Below, in pieces: positions 34,711 through 42,166 of a DNA stretch of 52,853 nucleotides. The DNA is from Acidobacteriota bacterium (GTDB taxonomy: Bacteria > Acidobacteriota > Polarisedimenticolia > J045), in contig JAUZRX010000037.1 of the NCBI GenBank assembly GCA_030949985.1, forward strand, positions 1 through 52,853, written 5' to 3'. The translations under genes and the position numbers were made by a program. Every line of letters begins with the position of its first letter. The stretch's first letter is position 1. The notes under the pieces were generated by a model. That model was given only the letters and a program-made list of their open reading frames with translations. It was not told the DNA's origin and did not search any database.

Positions 34711-35705
34711 ACGCCGCCGCACTCCTCGCCGCCCTGGACGCCCATCCCCGCCTCGACCTGGGCGGCACCGACTCGCCCTTCGAGCCCTTCCCCCTGCTCG
34801 AAGAGCTGAGCGGAAGGCCCGCCTGGATCAAGCGGGACGATACGCTGGGCCCCGCGCCGGGCGGCAACAAGACCCGCAAGCTGGAGTACCTGCTGGCCGA
34901 GGCCCGCCGCCGGGGAGCACGCCGCGTGGCCACCTTCGGCGCGCTGACCTCGAACCACACGCGGCTGACCGCCGTCCTGGCCCGGGAGGTGGGGCTCGAG
35001 GCTCATCTTTTCTTTTTCGATCACCGCCCGGCAGAGCTGACGGGCAGCCTGGCCCTGGCCGCCGAAGCCGGTGCGCAGCTGCACTTCTTCCCGGCCTTCC
35101 GCAGCCTGCGCGGCAAGACGCGCCTGGAGACGGCCAGCCGCATGGCCCACGCCCTGTGCCTGGCGCGCCTGGGCCGCCACTACTTCATCCCGGTGGGCGG
35201 TCACGGCTGGCGCGGGGCCCTGGGCTACGTACGCGCCGCGGTGGAACTGCACCGCCAGGCGCGGGCGGCGGGGCTGGGCCCGGCGCGGGTCGGACTCGCC
35301 ACAGGAACGGGAGGCACCCTGGCGGGCCTGATGGCGGGGCTGGCTCTGCTGGACTCGCCCCTGCAGCCGCTCGGCATCGACGTGGGCGGCCTGTGGCGGC
35401 GCTTCCGTCCCTCGATCGCCCGCCTGGCCGGGGAGGTCTGCCGGCGCCTGGGCTCGGCGCGGCCCTTCCCCCCCGAATCGGTGCCCCTGGTCGAAGAGCG
35501 CTACGTGGGCCCCGGCTACGGCAGCCCCTTGCCGCTGGCCGCGGATCCCGGCGCACGCGCCGCTGCGGCGGGCCTGCACCTCGACCCCGTCTATACCGCC
35601 AAGGCCCTCGCCGGCCTGGCCGATCTTGTCCGCCGCGGCGCAGTGGAAGGCGCCGGAGCGCTGATCTTCCTCCATACGGGGGGCCTGCCTTCGCCGGCGG
35701 CATAG
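34707..35705 (+). CDS. PLP-dependent ACC deaminase / D-cysteine desulfhydrase family enzyme
   Basis: Fold-type II PLP enzyme of 332 residues. The lysine that binds PLP is K55 in PGGNKTRKLEYLLAEA, and GALTSNHTRLTAVLA is the substrate/phosphate region of this family. A glycine-rich phosphate loop TGTGGTLAGLMAGL lies near residue 200. Family members deaminate 1-aminocyclopropane-1-carboxylate or release sulfide from D-cysteine; diagnostic residues for either substrate cannot be assigned with confidence here. It is coupled to the GMC oxidoreductase by ATGA. Confidence 0.88.
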   Translation: MNAAALLAALDAHPRLDLGGTDSPFEPFPLLEELSGRPAWIKRDDTLGPAPGGNKTRKLEYLLAEARRRGARRVATFGALTSNHTRLTAVLAREVGLEAHLFFFDHRPAELTGSLALAAEAGAQLHFFPAFRSLRGKTRLETASRMAHALCLARLGRHYFIPVGGHGWRGALGYVRAAVELHRQARAAGLGPARVGLATGTGGTLAGLMAGLALLDSPLQPLGIDVGGLWRRFRPSIARLAGEVCRRLGSARPFPPESVPLVEERYVGPGYGSPLPLAADPGARAAAAGLHLDPVYTAKALAGLADLVRRGAVEGAGALIFLHTGGLPSPAA

Positions 35706-35714
35706 AACCCCGCC

Positions 35715-35724
35715 CCCGATCGGG
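35715..35724. terminator. Short palindrome between convergent genes
   Basis: CCCGATCGGG lies ten bases after the PLP-enzyme stop, in the 81 bp gap between that gene and the convergent GGDEF gene. No T-run accompanies it. The nearby segments ATAGAACCCCGCCC and ATCGAACCCCGCCC are a partial direct repeat. A terminator role is only a possibility. Confidence 0.25.
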
Positions 35725-35786
35725 CGCAGGCCCGCATCGTCCCTTCGGCCGACCCCATCGAACCCCGCCCGCGGCCGGAGTCGCCG

Positions 35787-36716
35787 CTACCCGGAACGCC
35801 GGGGCCCTTCGACCCGGTTGCGTCCCGCATTCTTGGCCCGGTAGAGACAGTCGTCCGCCCGACGCAGCAGGTCGGTGACACCGCGGTCCTGGTCGTCGAG
35901 GGCCGCATAGCCCACGCTGATGGTGACGGGGATCGTCTCACCGCGGTATCGAAAATCGTATTCTTCCACCCGTTCCCGCAGACTCTCGGCCACGATGCGC
36001 CCGCCGTCACCATCGGTCTCGGGCAGCACCACGGTGAATTCCTCGCCTCCGTAGCGGGCGAAGAAGTCGTGGATCCGCAGGCGACCGGCGATCACCTCCG
36101 CCAGCTCGCGCAGCACCGCGTCACCGGCGGGATGCCCGTAGCTGTCGTTGATCCGTTTGAAGTGATCGATATCGAGCATCAACACGCTCAGCGGGCGGCG
36201 ATGGCGCCTGGCGCGGGCGACTTCCCGCTGCAATACCTGGTCCAGAAAGCGCTTGTTGTAGGCACCGGTCAGAGCGTCGGTGACACTCATCCGGTAGCTG
36301 CGCTCGAAGTAGCGGGTTTCCTCGTCCTCACCGCGGATGAACTTGAATACCGTCTCGCCCACCCGCAGCTTGGCGCCGCTTTCGAGCGGCACCCGTCCAC
36401 TGACCTTCCGGCCGTCGACCAGGGTCCCGTTGGTCGAGCCTTGATCCTCGATGAACCACTGCTGACCGAGGCAAATCAGCAACGCGTGGCGGCGGGAAAC
36501 CGAGTCTTCCTCGACGGCGATGATGTTGTCGGCATCGCGTCCGATAGTGGTCGGACTCTCGAGCAGGGGCAGGCTGCGGCCGAGCATCGTGGGCATGGTG
36601 GTCTCGATCACCACCAGGCGATACTTGTCCACGTCGGTCACGGCCTGGCGGCCGGTTTCGAGAATCCGGGTCGACTCGCAGCTCGCGTCGGTTTCGATGA
36701 TGTCCTTTCCGGTCAT
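35787..36716 (-). CDS. FHA-GGDEF diguanylate cyclase
   Basis: Protein of 309 residues with ATG at 36716. An N-terminal FHA domain (about 45-125) has the phosphothreonine-binding pattern GR at 59-60, SRRH at 74-77 and STNGT at 94-98. The GGDEF domain (about 140-305) has the active form GGEEF at 223-227, and an inhibitory-site RxxD (R214, D217) exactly five residues before it, so product inhibition by c-di-GMP is expected. No membrane segment: cytoplasmic, probably controlled by binding a phosphorylated partner. The gene starts 10 bp after the DAHP-synthase stop, suggesting co-transcription with aromatic biosynthesis genes, which is odd. Confidence 0.93.
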   Translation of the reverse strand: MTGKDIIETDASCESTRILETGRQAVTDVDKYRLVVIETTMPTMLGRSLPLLESPTTIGRDADNIIAVEEDSVSRRHALLICLGQQWFIEDQGSTNGTLVDGRKVSGRVPLESGAKLRVGETVFKFIRGEDEETRYFERSYRMSVTDALTGAYNKRFLDQVLQREVARARRHRRPLSVLMLDIDHFKRINDSYGHPAGDAVLRELAEVIAGRLRIHDFFARYGGEEFTVVLPETDGDGGRIVAESLRERVEEYDFRYRGETIPVTISVGYAALDDQDRGVTDLLRRADDCLYRAKNAGRNRVEGPRRSG

Positions 36717-36726
36717 GCAGCAGTCC

Positions 36727-37842
36727 TCATCCTGCGGTCTCGGTCTGCACGGCAAGGGCGGAGATCTCTTCGTACGCCGCCCGTACACGCTCCACGTAGG
36801 CCATCAGGCGTGGCAATGCGTCGGGTGTCAGGGCCTGGGGTCCGTCACACAGGGCGCTGGCCGGCGCAGGGTGGAAATCGATCAGCACCATCGACGCCCC
36901 CGCGATCAGGCCCTGGCCGGTCACGTGAAAGATATCCGTCAGTCCGTCTGGAGCGCGACGGGTGGAGCCCACCGAGTGGGAGGGGTCGATGCACACCGGC
37001 ATCCGCGTCTGGCGCCGGACCACCGGCACATGGGCGAAGTCCACCAGGTTGCGATGCGGATCACCGAGGTGGGTCTTCACGCCACGCAGACAAAAAACGA
37101 TGTTCGGGTTGCCCTCCGAGGCGATGTATTCACAGGCGTTGAGGGACTCTTCGAGGGTGATCCCCATGCCTCGCTTGTAGAGGACGGGATAGACCTTCTG
37201 GCGACCGGCCTGCTTGAGCAACTCGAAGTTCTGGGCGTTGCGGGTGCCGATCTGGATCATCACGCCGGTGGGCCGGCCCGTGGCCTCGAGGGCCTGGTCG
37301 ATCTCCTCGATGTGGCGCGCGTCGGTGACCTCCATGGCCACCACCCGAATCCCGTGCTTGCCCGCCAGCTCGAAGACCCAGGGCAGGCAGGAAGCACCGA
37401 GGCCCTGGAAGTCGTAAGGACTGGTACGAGGCTTGTAGGCCCCCATGCGGGCGGTCTGGAGACCGTGCTCGGCCAGGGCCGCGAAGGTCTGCTCCACGTG
37501 CTCGGGAGTGTCCACCGCACAGAGCCCGGCGAAAACCTTCACCGCCGTCCCGTCGAAGCCAACGCCGTTGTAGGCGAAACCCGTGGGCATCCCGGGGGCG
37601 TCGTGACGCCCCACCAGGCGGTAGCGGGAGGAAACCCGCACGACCTGGCGCACACCGGGGAAGGTCTTGAACGGCTCCTCGGGAACTTTCTGCGTCGAAC
37701 CGAGAAGATGCACCTCGGTAATCGAGTGGGTCGCCCCCTGATACTCGTAGCGCTTGGGGGTGACGTCGTCGAAGCGGCGAGCGAGAGCCTCGACGGCTTC
37801 CACCGACTCCCGCGGCGTGTCCGGGTCGAACATGATGATCAT
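36727..37842 (-). CDS. DAHP synthase type I-beta-like (aroF-like), divergent
   Basis: Protein of 371 residues for the first step of the shikimate pathway, joining phosphoenolpyruvate and erythrose-4-phosphate. An N-terminal ferredoxin-like regulatory domain (about 1-80) precedes the TIM barrel with MGAYKPRTSPYDFQGLG, QIGTRNAQNF, YKRGMGITLEE, CIDPSHSVG and LCDGPQAL. Compared with the family as I recall it, the usual CERG reads CLRG and the Glu metal ligand in VEVHPEP is Asp (IDFHPAP), so activity may be altered. Start ATG 37842 overlaps the tyrA stop (ATGA). The N-terminal domain suggests feedback control by an aromatic amino acid. Confidence 0.88.
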   Translation of the reverse strand: MIIMFDPDTPRESVEAVEALARRFDDVTPKRYEYQGATHSITEVHLLGSTQKVPEEPFKTFPGVRQVVRVSSRYRLVGRHDAPGMPTGFAYNGVGFDGTAVKVFAGLCAVDTPEHVEQTFAALAEHGLQTARMGAYKPRTSPYDFQGLGASCLPWVFELAGKHGIRVVAMEVTDARHIEEIDQALEATGRPTGVMIQIGTRNAQNFELLKQAGRQKVYPVLYKRGMGITLEESLNACEYIASEGNPNIVFCLRGVKTHLGDPHRNLVDFAHVPVVRRQTRMPVCIDPSHSVGSTRRAPDGLTDIFHVTGQGLIAGASMVLIDFHPAPASALCDGPQALTPDALPRLMAYVERVRAAYEEISALAVQTETAG

Positions 37843-38942
37843 CGCTTCTCCTCCAGCTGCAGCCGACGGGAAAACCTCAGGATCTCCTCGAAAACCCGGG
37901 CCACGTCGGCCGGCGCCAGGCCCCGCTCCGCGGCCCACTGACGTCGGCGTTCGAGGACTTGACTCTCCCGGCCCGCGTCCCGCACACCCTGGCCCAGGTC
38001 GCTCTTGGCCCGGGCCGCGCGGCGGGCCAGGCGGGCCCGGCGGGAGAGCAATTCGACGAGTTGCCGGTCCAGGTCGTCGATCACTTCACGCACCTCACGC
38101 AGTTCCGGCGAGCGCCGGCCCAGGTCCGGCAGGCTCAGGTCGCCGGCGGGTGCATCCGCCGCCTCGGCGGCTTCCACGGCGGCGGGCTCGCCCAGCCGGC
38201 GGTCGATTTCCACCAGCGCGTCGACGAAACGCGCCCGGGCCTCGGCGGCGTGAGGATTGTGGCAGTGGAGGGCGGTGAGCAGGTGCCCGGCGTCGGAACG
38301 CACGGCTTCCACCGTGCGGGCGATGGCCTGGGCCGAGGGGGGAGCCAGCTCCGAGTCCACGGCCAGCCCCGCGTCGACCAGGGCCTTGGCGACGAAGTAG
38401 GCCATGGCGTGGGACTCGGCCATTTCCCGGTCGTGGGCCTCGGCGGGCTTGAAGGTCACCGCACAACCCAATTCCCGGTAGAGAGCCGCGGCCAGTTCGA
38501 CGGCCCGGGGACTCGAGCCTTCGGGACAGACCACCACCCGCAGGGGGCGCTCTCCGAGAGCCAGGGAGGTGGGGCCGAAAAGGGGATGGCTGGGCACCCA
38601 GCGGCAGCGGCCCCCGAGCCGGGAGGCCATGGCCCGGACCGGCTCGACCTTGACGCTGCTGACGTCGATCAGCAGATGTTCGGGGCGGAGCCGGGGAGCC
38701 AAGCTCTCGAGGGCCCCGGCCAGGGCGGGTACAGGGACGGCCACGAAGATCAGCCGGCAGGCGCCCAGCAGCGCCGCCGGGGAGTCCGCCCTCCACGACA
38801 CGGGGACCTCGGCCCGCGGGTCATGGGCCCGCACCCGGGCTCCCGACTCCTCCAGGAGCTGAGCCCAGGCCCGACCGAAGCGGCCGTAGCCCAGGATCCC
38901 CACCGGCAGGGACCGGAGCTGTTCGACTTCCTCCAGGACCAT
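37839..38942 (-). CDS. tyrA: Prephenate dehydrogenase with C-terminal chorismate mutase
   Basis: Bifunctional enzyme of 367 residues making 4-hydroxyphenylpyruvate for tyrosine. The N-terminal NAD-binding part has VGILGYGRFGRAWAQLL, the dehydrogenase part LIDVSSVKVEPV and VPSHPLFGP. The last 86 residues (about 281-367) are an AroQ-type chorismate mutase in which, aligned with E. coli from memory, all active-site positions are kept: LREVR, ARLARRAARAK, VRDAGRES and the Ser/Gln of RFSRRLQ. The order dehydrogenase then mutase is the reverse of E. coli TyrA. The start is ATG 38942 after GGAG. It overlaps the DAHP-synthase gene by ATGA and leads the operon. Confidence 0.92.
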   Translation of the reverse strand: MVLEEVEQLRSLPVGILGYGRFGRAWAQLLEESGARVRAHDPRAEVPVSWRADSPAALLGACRLIFVAVPVPALAGALESLAPRLRPEHLLIDVSSVKVEPVRAMASRLGGRCRWVPSHPLFGPTSLALGERPLRVVVCPEGSSPRAVELAAALYRELGCAVTFKPAEAHDREMAESHAMAYFVAKALVDAGLAVDSELAPPSAQAIARTVEAVRSDAGHLLTALHCHNPHAAEARARFVDALVEIDRRLGEPAAVEAAEAADAPAGDLSLPDLGRRSPELREVREVIDDLDRQLVELLSRRARLARRAARAKSDLGQGVRDAGRESQVLERRRQWAAERGLAPADVARVFEEILRFSRRLQLEEKR

Positions 38943-39050
38943 TCCATCTCCACGCCGAGCCCGGACGCGGGTCTCGCTTAGCGCTCCATGGAGTGAAGAT
39001 AGGTGGCGCGGGGCGCGCCGCAACGGCCATCGCCGCGCGGGCCGGGAGTG

Positions 39051-39896
39051 CTACGGTTCGGGGTCCACGCGGGGGAGATAGACGGTAAAGGCGGCGCCCT
39101 GGCCGGGTTCGGAGGAGACTTCGATATGGCCGCCGCTGGCCCGCACGATGCCCAGCGCGGCGGCCAGGCCCAGGCCGCAGCCCTGCCCCGCCTCCTTGGT
39201 GGTGAAGAAAGGCTCGAAGATCCGCCCATGGAGTTCGGGACGGATGCCGACCCCCGTATCCGCCACGGACAGGCAGACCCAGCGCTGCCCGGTGTCCGGG
39301 CCCCGCCGGGAGCCGAGCTCGCCATCCACGTGGCGGGTTTCGACGACCACCTGGCCCGACTGCTCCATGGCCTCCCGGGCGTTGAGGACCAGGTTGACCA
39401 GCACCTGCTCGAGCAGGCAGGCGTCCGCGCAGATCAGGGCGGGGGCCGGCGTCAGCCTCAGGTCGAGGCCGAAGCGTGTGCCGAGGGCGCGCTGCAGCCA
39501 GGGCTCGAGGCGGCGAATCACGTCGTTGAGGTCGAGGCGGCGGGGCGAGACCGGCTGCCGGCGACTGAAGATCAGCAGCTGCCGGGTCAGGGCCGCCGCC
39601 CGACTCACCGACCGCCGGATCTCCCGGGCCGCCTCGGTGGGATCCTCCCGCCCGGGCGGCCCCTCCTCGAGCAGGGCGCACTGGGCCTCGATGGCCATCA
39701 GCAGGTTGTTGAACTCGTGGGCCACGCCCCCGGCCATGCGCTCGAGAGCATCGAGACGCTCACCATCCGCCCCCCCCGCGCCGCGGACGGCACCCGGGCG
39801 CAGAGCCCAGCGTACAGGACCCGAAAGCCAGACCTCTCGCCTCCGCGAGTCTCCCAAGGCCGCCTCTGGCGGCGCCTCTCCCCGTCCGCGCCGCAT
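39051..39896 (-). CDS. Soluble histidine kinase lacking a sensor domain
   Basis: Protein of 281 residues. After about 45 low-complexity Arg/Ala/Gly residues comes HisKA with H60 in GGVAHEFNNLL, then HATPase_c with NLVLNAREAME, VADTGVGI and GCGLGLAAALGIV. No PAS, GAF or membrane segment precedes the kinase core, and no response regulator is adjacent. The N-terminal residues look unlike a real domain, so the start may lie further in, or an N-terminal sensor may have been lost by frameshift; a TAGAAT box on the minus strand at 39974-39979 lies 77 nt upstream. Ordered 108 bp before tyrA on the same strand. Confidence 0.8.
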   Translation of the reverse strand: MRRGRGEAPPEAALGDSRRREVWLSGPVRWALRPGAVRGAGGADGERLDALERMAGGVAHEFNNLLMAIEAQCALLEEGPPGREDPTEAAREIRRSVSRAAALTRQLLIFSRRQPVSPRRLDLNDVIRRLEPWLQRALGTRFGLDLRLTPAPALICADACLLEQVLVNLVLNAREAMEQSGQVVVETRHVDGELGSRRGPDTGQRWVCLSVADTGVGIRPELHGRIFEPFFTTKEAGQGCGLGLAAALGIVRASGGHIEVSSEPGQGAAFTVYLPRVDPEP

Positions 39897-40033
39897 CCTG
39901 CCGGCCGCGCCTCCCCGTGACGCGACGCCGGCTGATCCGGATCCTCTCGACCCCAGAACACCGGCGGCGCGCTATTCTAGGGCCAGGCGCCCCCACCGGG
40001 TCAAGCGCCCCCTCACCGATTCGAGAGTTCCCC

Positions 40034-42166
40034 ATGCGCCACTCCCTTCCTCTCCGTTTCCTCTTCGCCCTGGGACCGACCCTGGCGCTGGCCGCCTGTT
40101 TTTCCGCCTCCAAGGAGAGTTCCATGCCGTCCCCCCCTCTCGCCGAACAACGCCCCCACCTGACCGAGATTCACGGACGCACCCTGACCGACGAGTACTT
40201 CTGGCTGCGCGAGCGGGGCGCCCCCGAGGTGCTGGCCTACCTGGAGGCGGAAAACGACTACACCGCGGCCCGGATGGCGCACACCCGGGACCTGCAAGAA
40301 GAACTCTTCCGCGAGTTTCGGACCCGGCTCAAGGAAACCGACACCAGCGTGCCGGTGAAGATCGACGACTTCTACTACTACTCCCGCACCGAGGAAGGGC
40401 GCGAGTACACCATCGAATGCCGCAAGAGGGGCTCCCTCGAGGCGCCCGAGCAGGTGCTGCTCGACGGGAACCGGATGGCGGAGGGCAAAGACTTTTTCCG
40501 CCTCGGCGTCTTCGAAGTCAGCCCGGACCACCGCTACCTGGCCTACTCGGTCGACGAGGCCGGCCGCGAAGAATACACCCTGCGGGTGCGGGACCTCGAA
40601 ACCGGCGAAGATCTGCCCGAGGCCATCGGCCGCACCTACTATTCCGCGGCCTGGGCCGCCGATTCCCGCACCGTGTTCTACACGGTCCTCGACGAGGCCG
40701 AGCGCCCGTTCCGCATCATGCGCCACCGCCTGGGCACCGATCCGGGTGAAGACACCATCGTCTACACCGAAGCCGACGAACGCTTCCATCTCTCGCTGCG
40801 TACCACCAAGAGCCGCGATTACATCCTGATCGAGGCGGAGAGCCAGATCACCCGGGAAACCCTCTTCCTCGACGCGCGGCGGCCCGACGGCGCCTTCCGG
40901 GTCTTCGCCCCGCGACAAGATGGGGTGGAGTACCGGGTCTATCACCATGGCCGGCACTTCCTGGTGCTGACCAACGAGGACGCGGTGAATTTCCGCCTGC
41001 TGAGAACTCCCACCGGGAAGATCGACCGCGGACAGTGGGAGGAGGTCATCCCCCACGAAGAGGAAGTCAAGCTCGACGGACTGGACGTGTTCCGGGATCA
41101 CCTGGTGCTCTACCGCCGCAAGGGAGGCCTGCGGGGCATCACCCTCTACGACCCGGATTTCCGCCGGGGCCACGACCTGGACTTCGAGGAACCGGTCTAC
41201 ACCGTCGGCGCCGGCTGGAACCCGGTCTACGACAGCGACACGTTTCGCTACACCTACAGCTCGCTGGTCTCTCCCCAGGCGGTGTGGGAATACGACTTCA
41301 CCAGCGGCCGGCGGCGCCTGCTCAAGCAGCAGGAAGTGCTGGGAGGCTACGATCCGACGGCCTACGTCAGCCGGCGGATCTGGGTCCCCGCCCGCGACGG
41401 ACGAAAGATTCCCGTGTCACTGGTCCAGCGCCGGGACCTGGGTGAAGACCGGCCCCGCCCCTGCCTGCTCTACGGCTACGGCTCCTACGGTATCAGCATC
41501 GATCCGCACTTTTCCCTGACCCGGGTCAGCCTGCTCGACCGGGGCCTCGTCTTCGCCATCGCCCACGTCCGGGGCGGCGGTGAGATGGGCCGACGCTGGT
41601 ACGAGGACGGCAAGCTGCTGCACAAGAAAAACACTTTCTACGACTTCATCGACGTGGCCGAGCACCTGATCGACACCGGGGTGACGGCGCCCGATCGCCT
41701 GGCCATCGAGGGAGGCAGCGCGGGGGGGATGCTGATCGGCGCCGTGCTCAACATGCGCCCGGAGCTGTTCCGCGCCGCCCACGCAGCCGTGCCCTTCGTC
41801 GACGTGATCAACACCATGCTCGACGAAAGCCTGCCCCTGACGGTGATCGAGTACGAGGAGTGGGGCGATCCCCACGAAAAGGAGTTCTTCGAATACATGC
41901 TCTCCTACTCGCCCTACGACAATGTCAGCGAGCAGCACTATCCGGACCTGCTGATCACCGCGGGGCTCAACGACCCCCGGGTGCAGTACTGGGAACCGGC
42001 CAAGTGGGCGGCGCGGCTGCGCGCCCGCGCGCAAGGCGACGGCCTGTTGCTGCTGAAGACCGAGATGGGCGCCGGCCACTCCGGTCCCTCCGGCCGCTAC
42101 CACCGCCTGCGCGAGATCGCCTTCGAGTATGCCTTCTTCCTCGACCGCCTGCTCGAGGGCAGCTAG
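40034..42166 (+). CDS. ptrB: Oligopeptidase B-like prolyl oligopeptidase (S9A), lipoprotein
   Basis: Serine peptidase of 710 residues. ATG 40034 is chosen because it opens a signal peptide with lipobox LAAC, placing the enzyme in the envelope; cytoplasmic PtrB lacks this. An N-terminal seven-bladed propeller (about 60-420) begins with RTLTDEYFWLRER, the oligopeptidase B opening. The catalytic domain has S562 in GGSAGG, Asp in GLNDPRVQYWEP and His in GAGHSGPSGRY, and YGSYGISIDPHFS is typical of the family. Specificity is probably for basic residues. Its stop codon overlaps the convergent M14 gene's stop (4 nt). Confidence 0.93.
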   Translation: MRHSLPLRFLFALGPTLALAACFSASKESSMPSPPLAEQRPHLTEIHGRTLTDEYFWLRERGAPEVLAYLEAENDYTAARMAHTRDLQEELFREFRTRLKETDTSVPVKIDDFYYYSRTEEGREYTIECRKRGSLEAPEQVLLDGNRMAEGKDFFRLGVFEVSPDHRYLAYSVDEAGREEYTLRVRDLETGEDLPEAIGRTYYSAAWAADSRTVFYTVLDEAERPFRIMRHRLGTDPGEDTIVYTEADERFHLSLRTTKSRDYILIEAESQITRETLFLDARRPDGAFRVFAPRQDGVEYRVYHHGRHFLVLTNEDAVNFRLLRTPTGKIDRGQWEEVIPHEEEVKLDGLDVFRDHLVLYRRKGGLRGITLYDPDFRRGHDLDFEEPVYTVGAGWNPVYDSDTFRYTYSSLVSPQAVWEYDFTSGRRRLLKQQEVLGGYDPTAYVSRRIWVPARDGRKIPVSLVQRRDLGEDRPRPCLLYGYGSYGISIDPHFSLTRVSLLDRGLVFAIAHVRGGGEMGRRWYEDGKLLHKKNTFYDFIDVAEHLIDTGVTAPDRLAIEGGSAGGMLIGAVLNMRPELFRAAHAAVPFVDVINTMLDESLPLTVIEYEEWGDPHEKEFFEYMLSYSPYDNVSEQHYPDLLITAGLNDPRVQYWEPAKWAARLRARAQGDGLLLLKTEMGAGHSGPSGRYHRLREIAFEYAFFLDRLLEGS

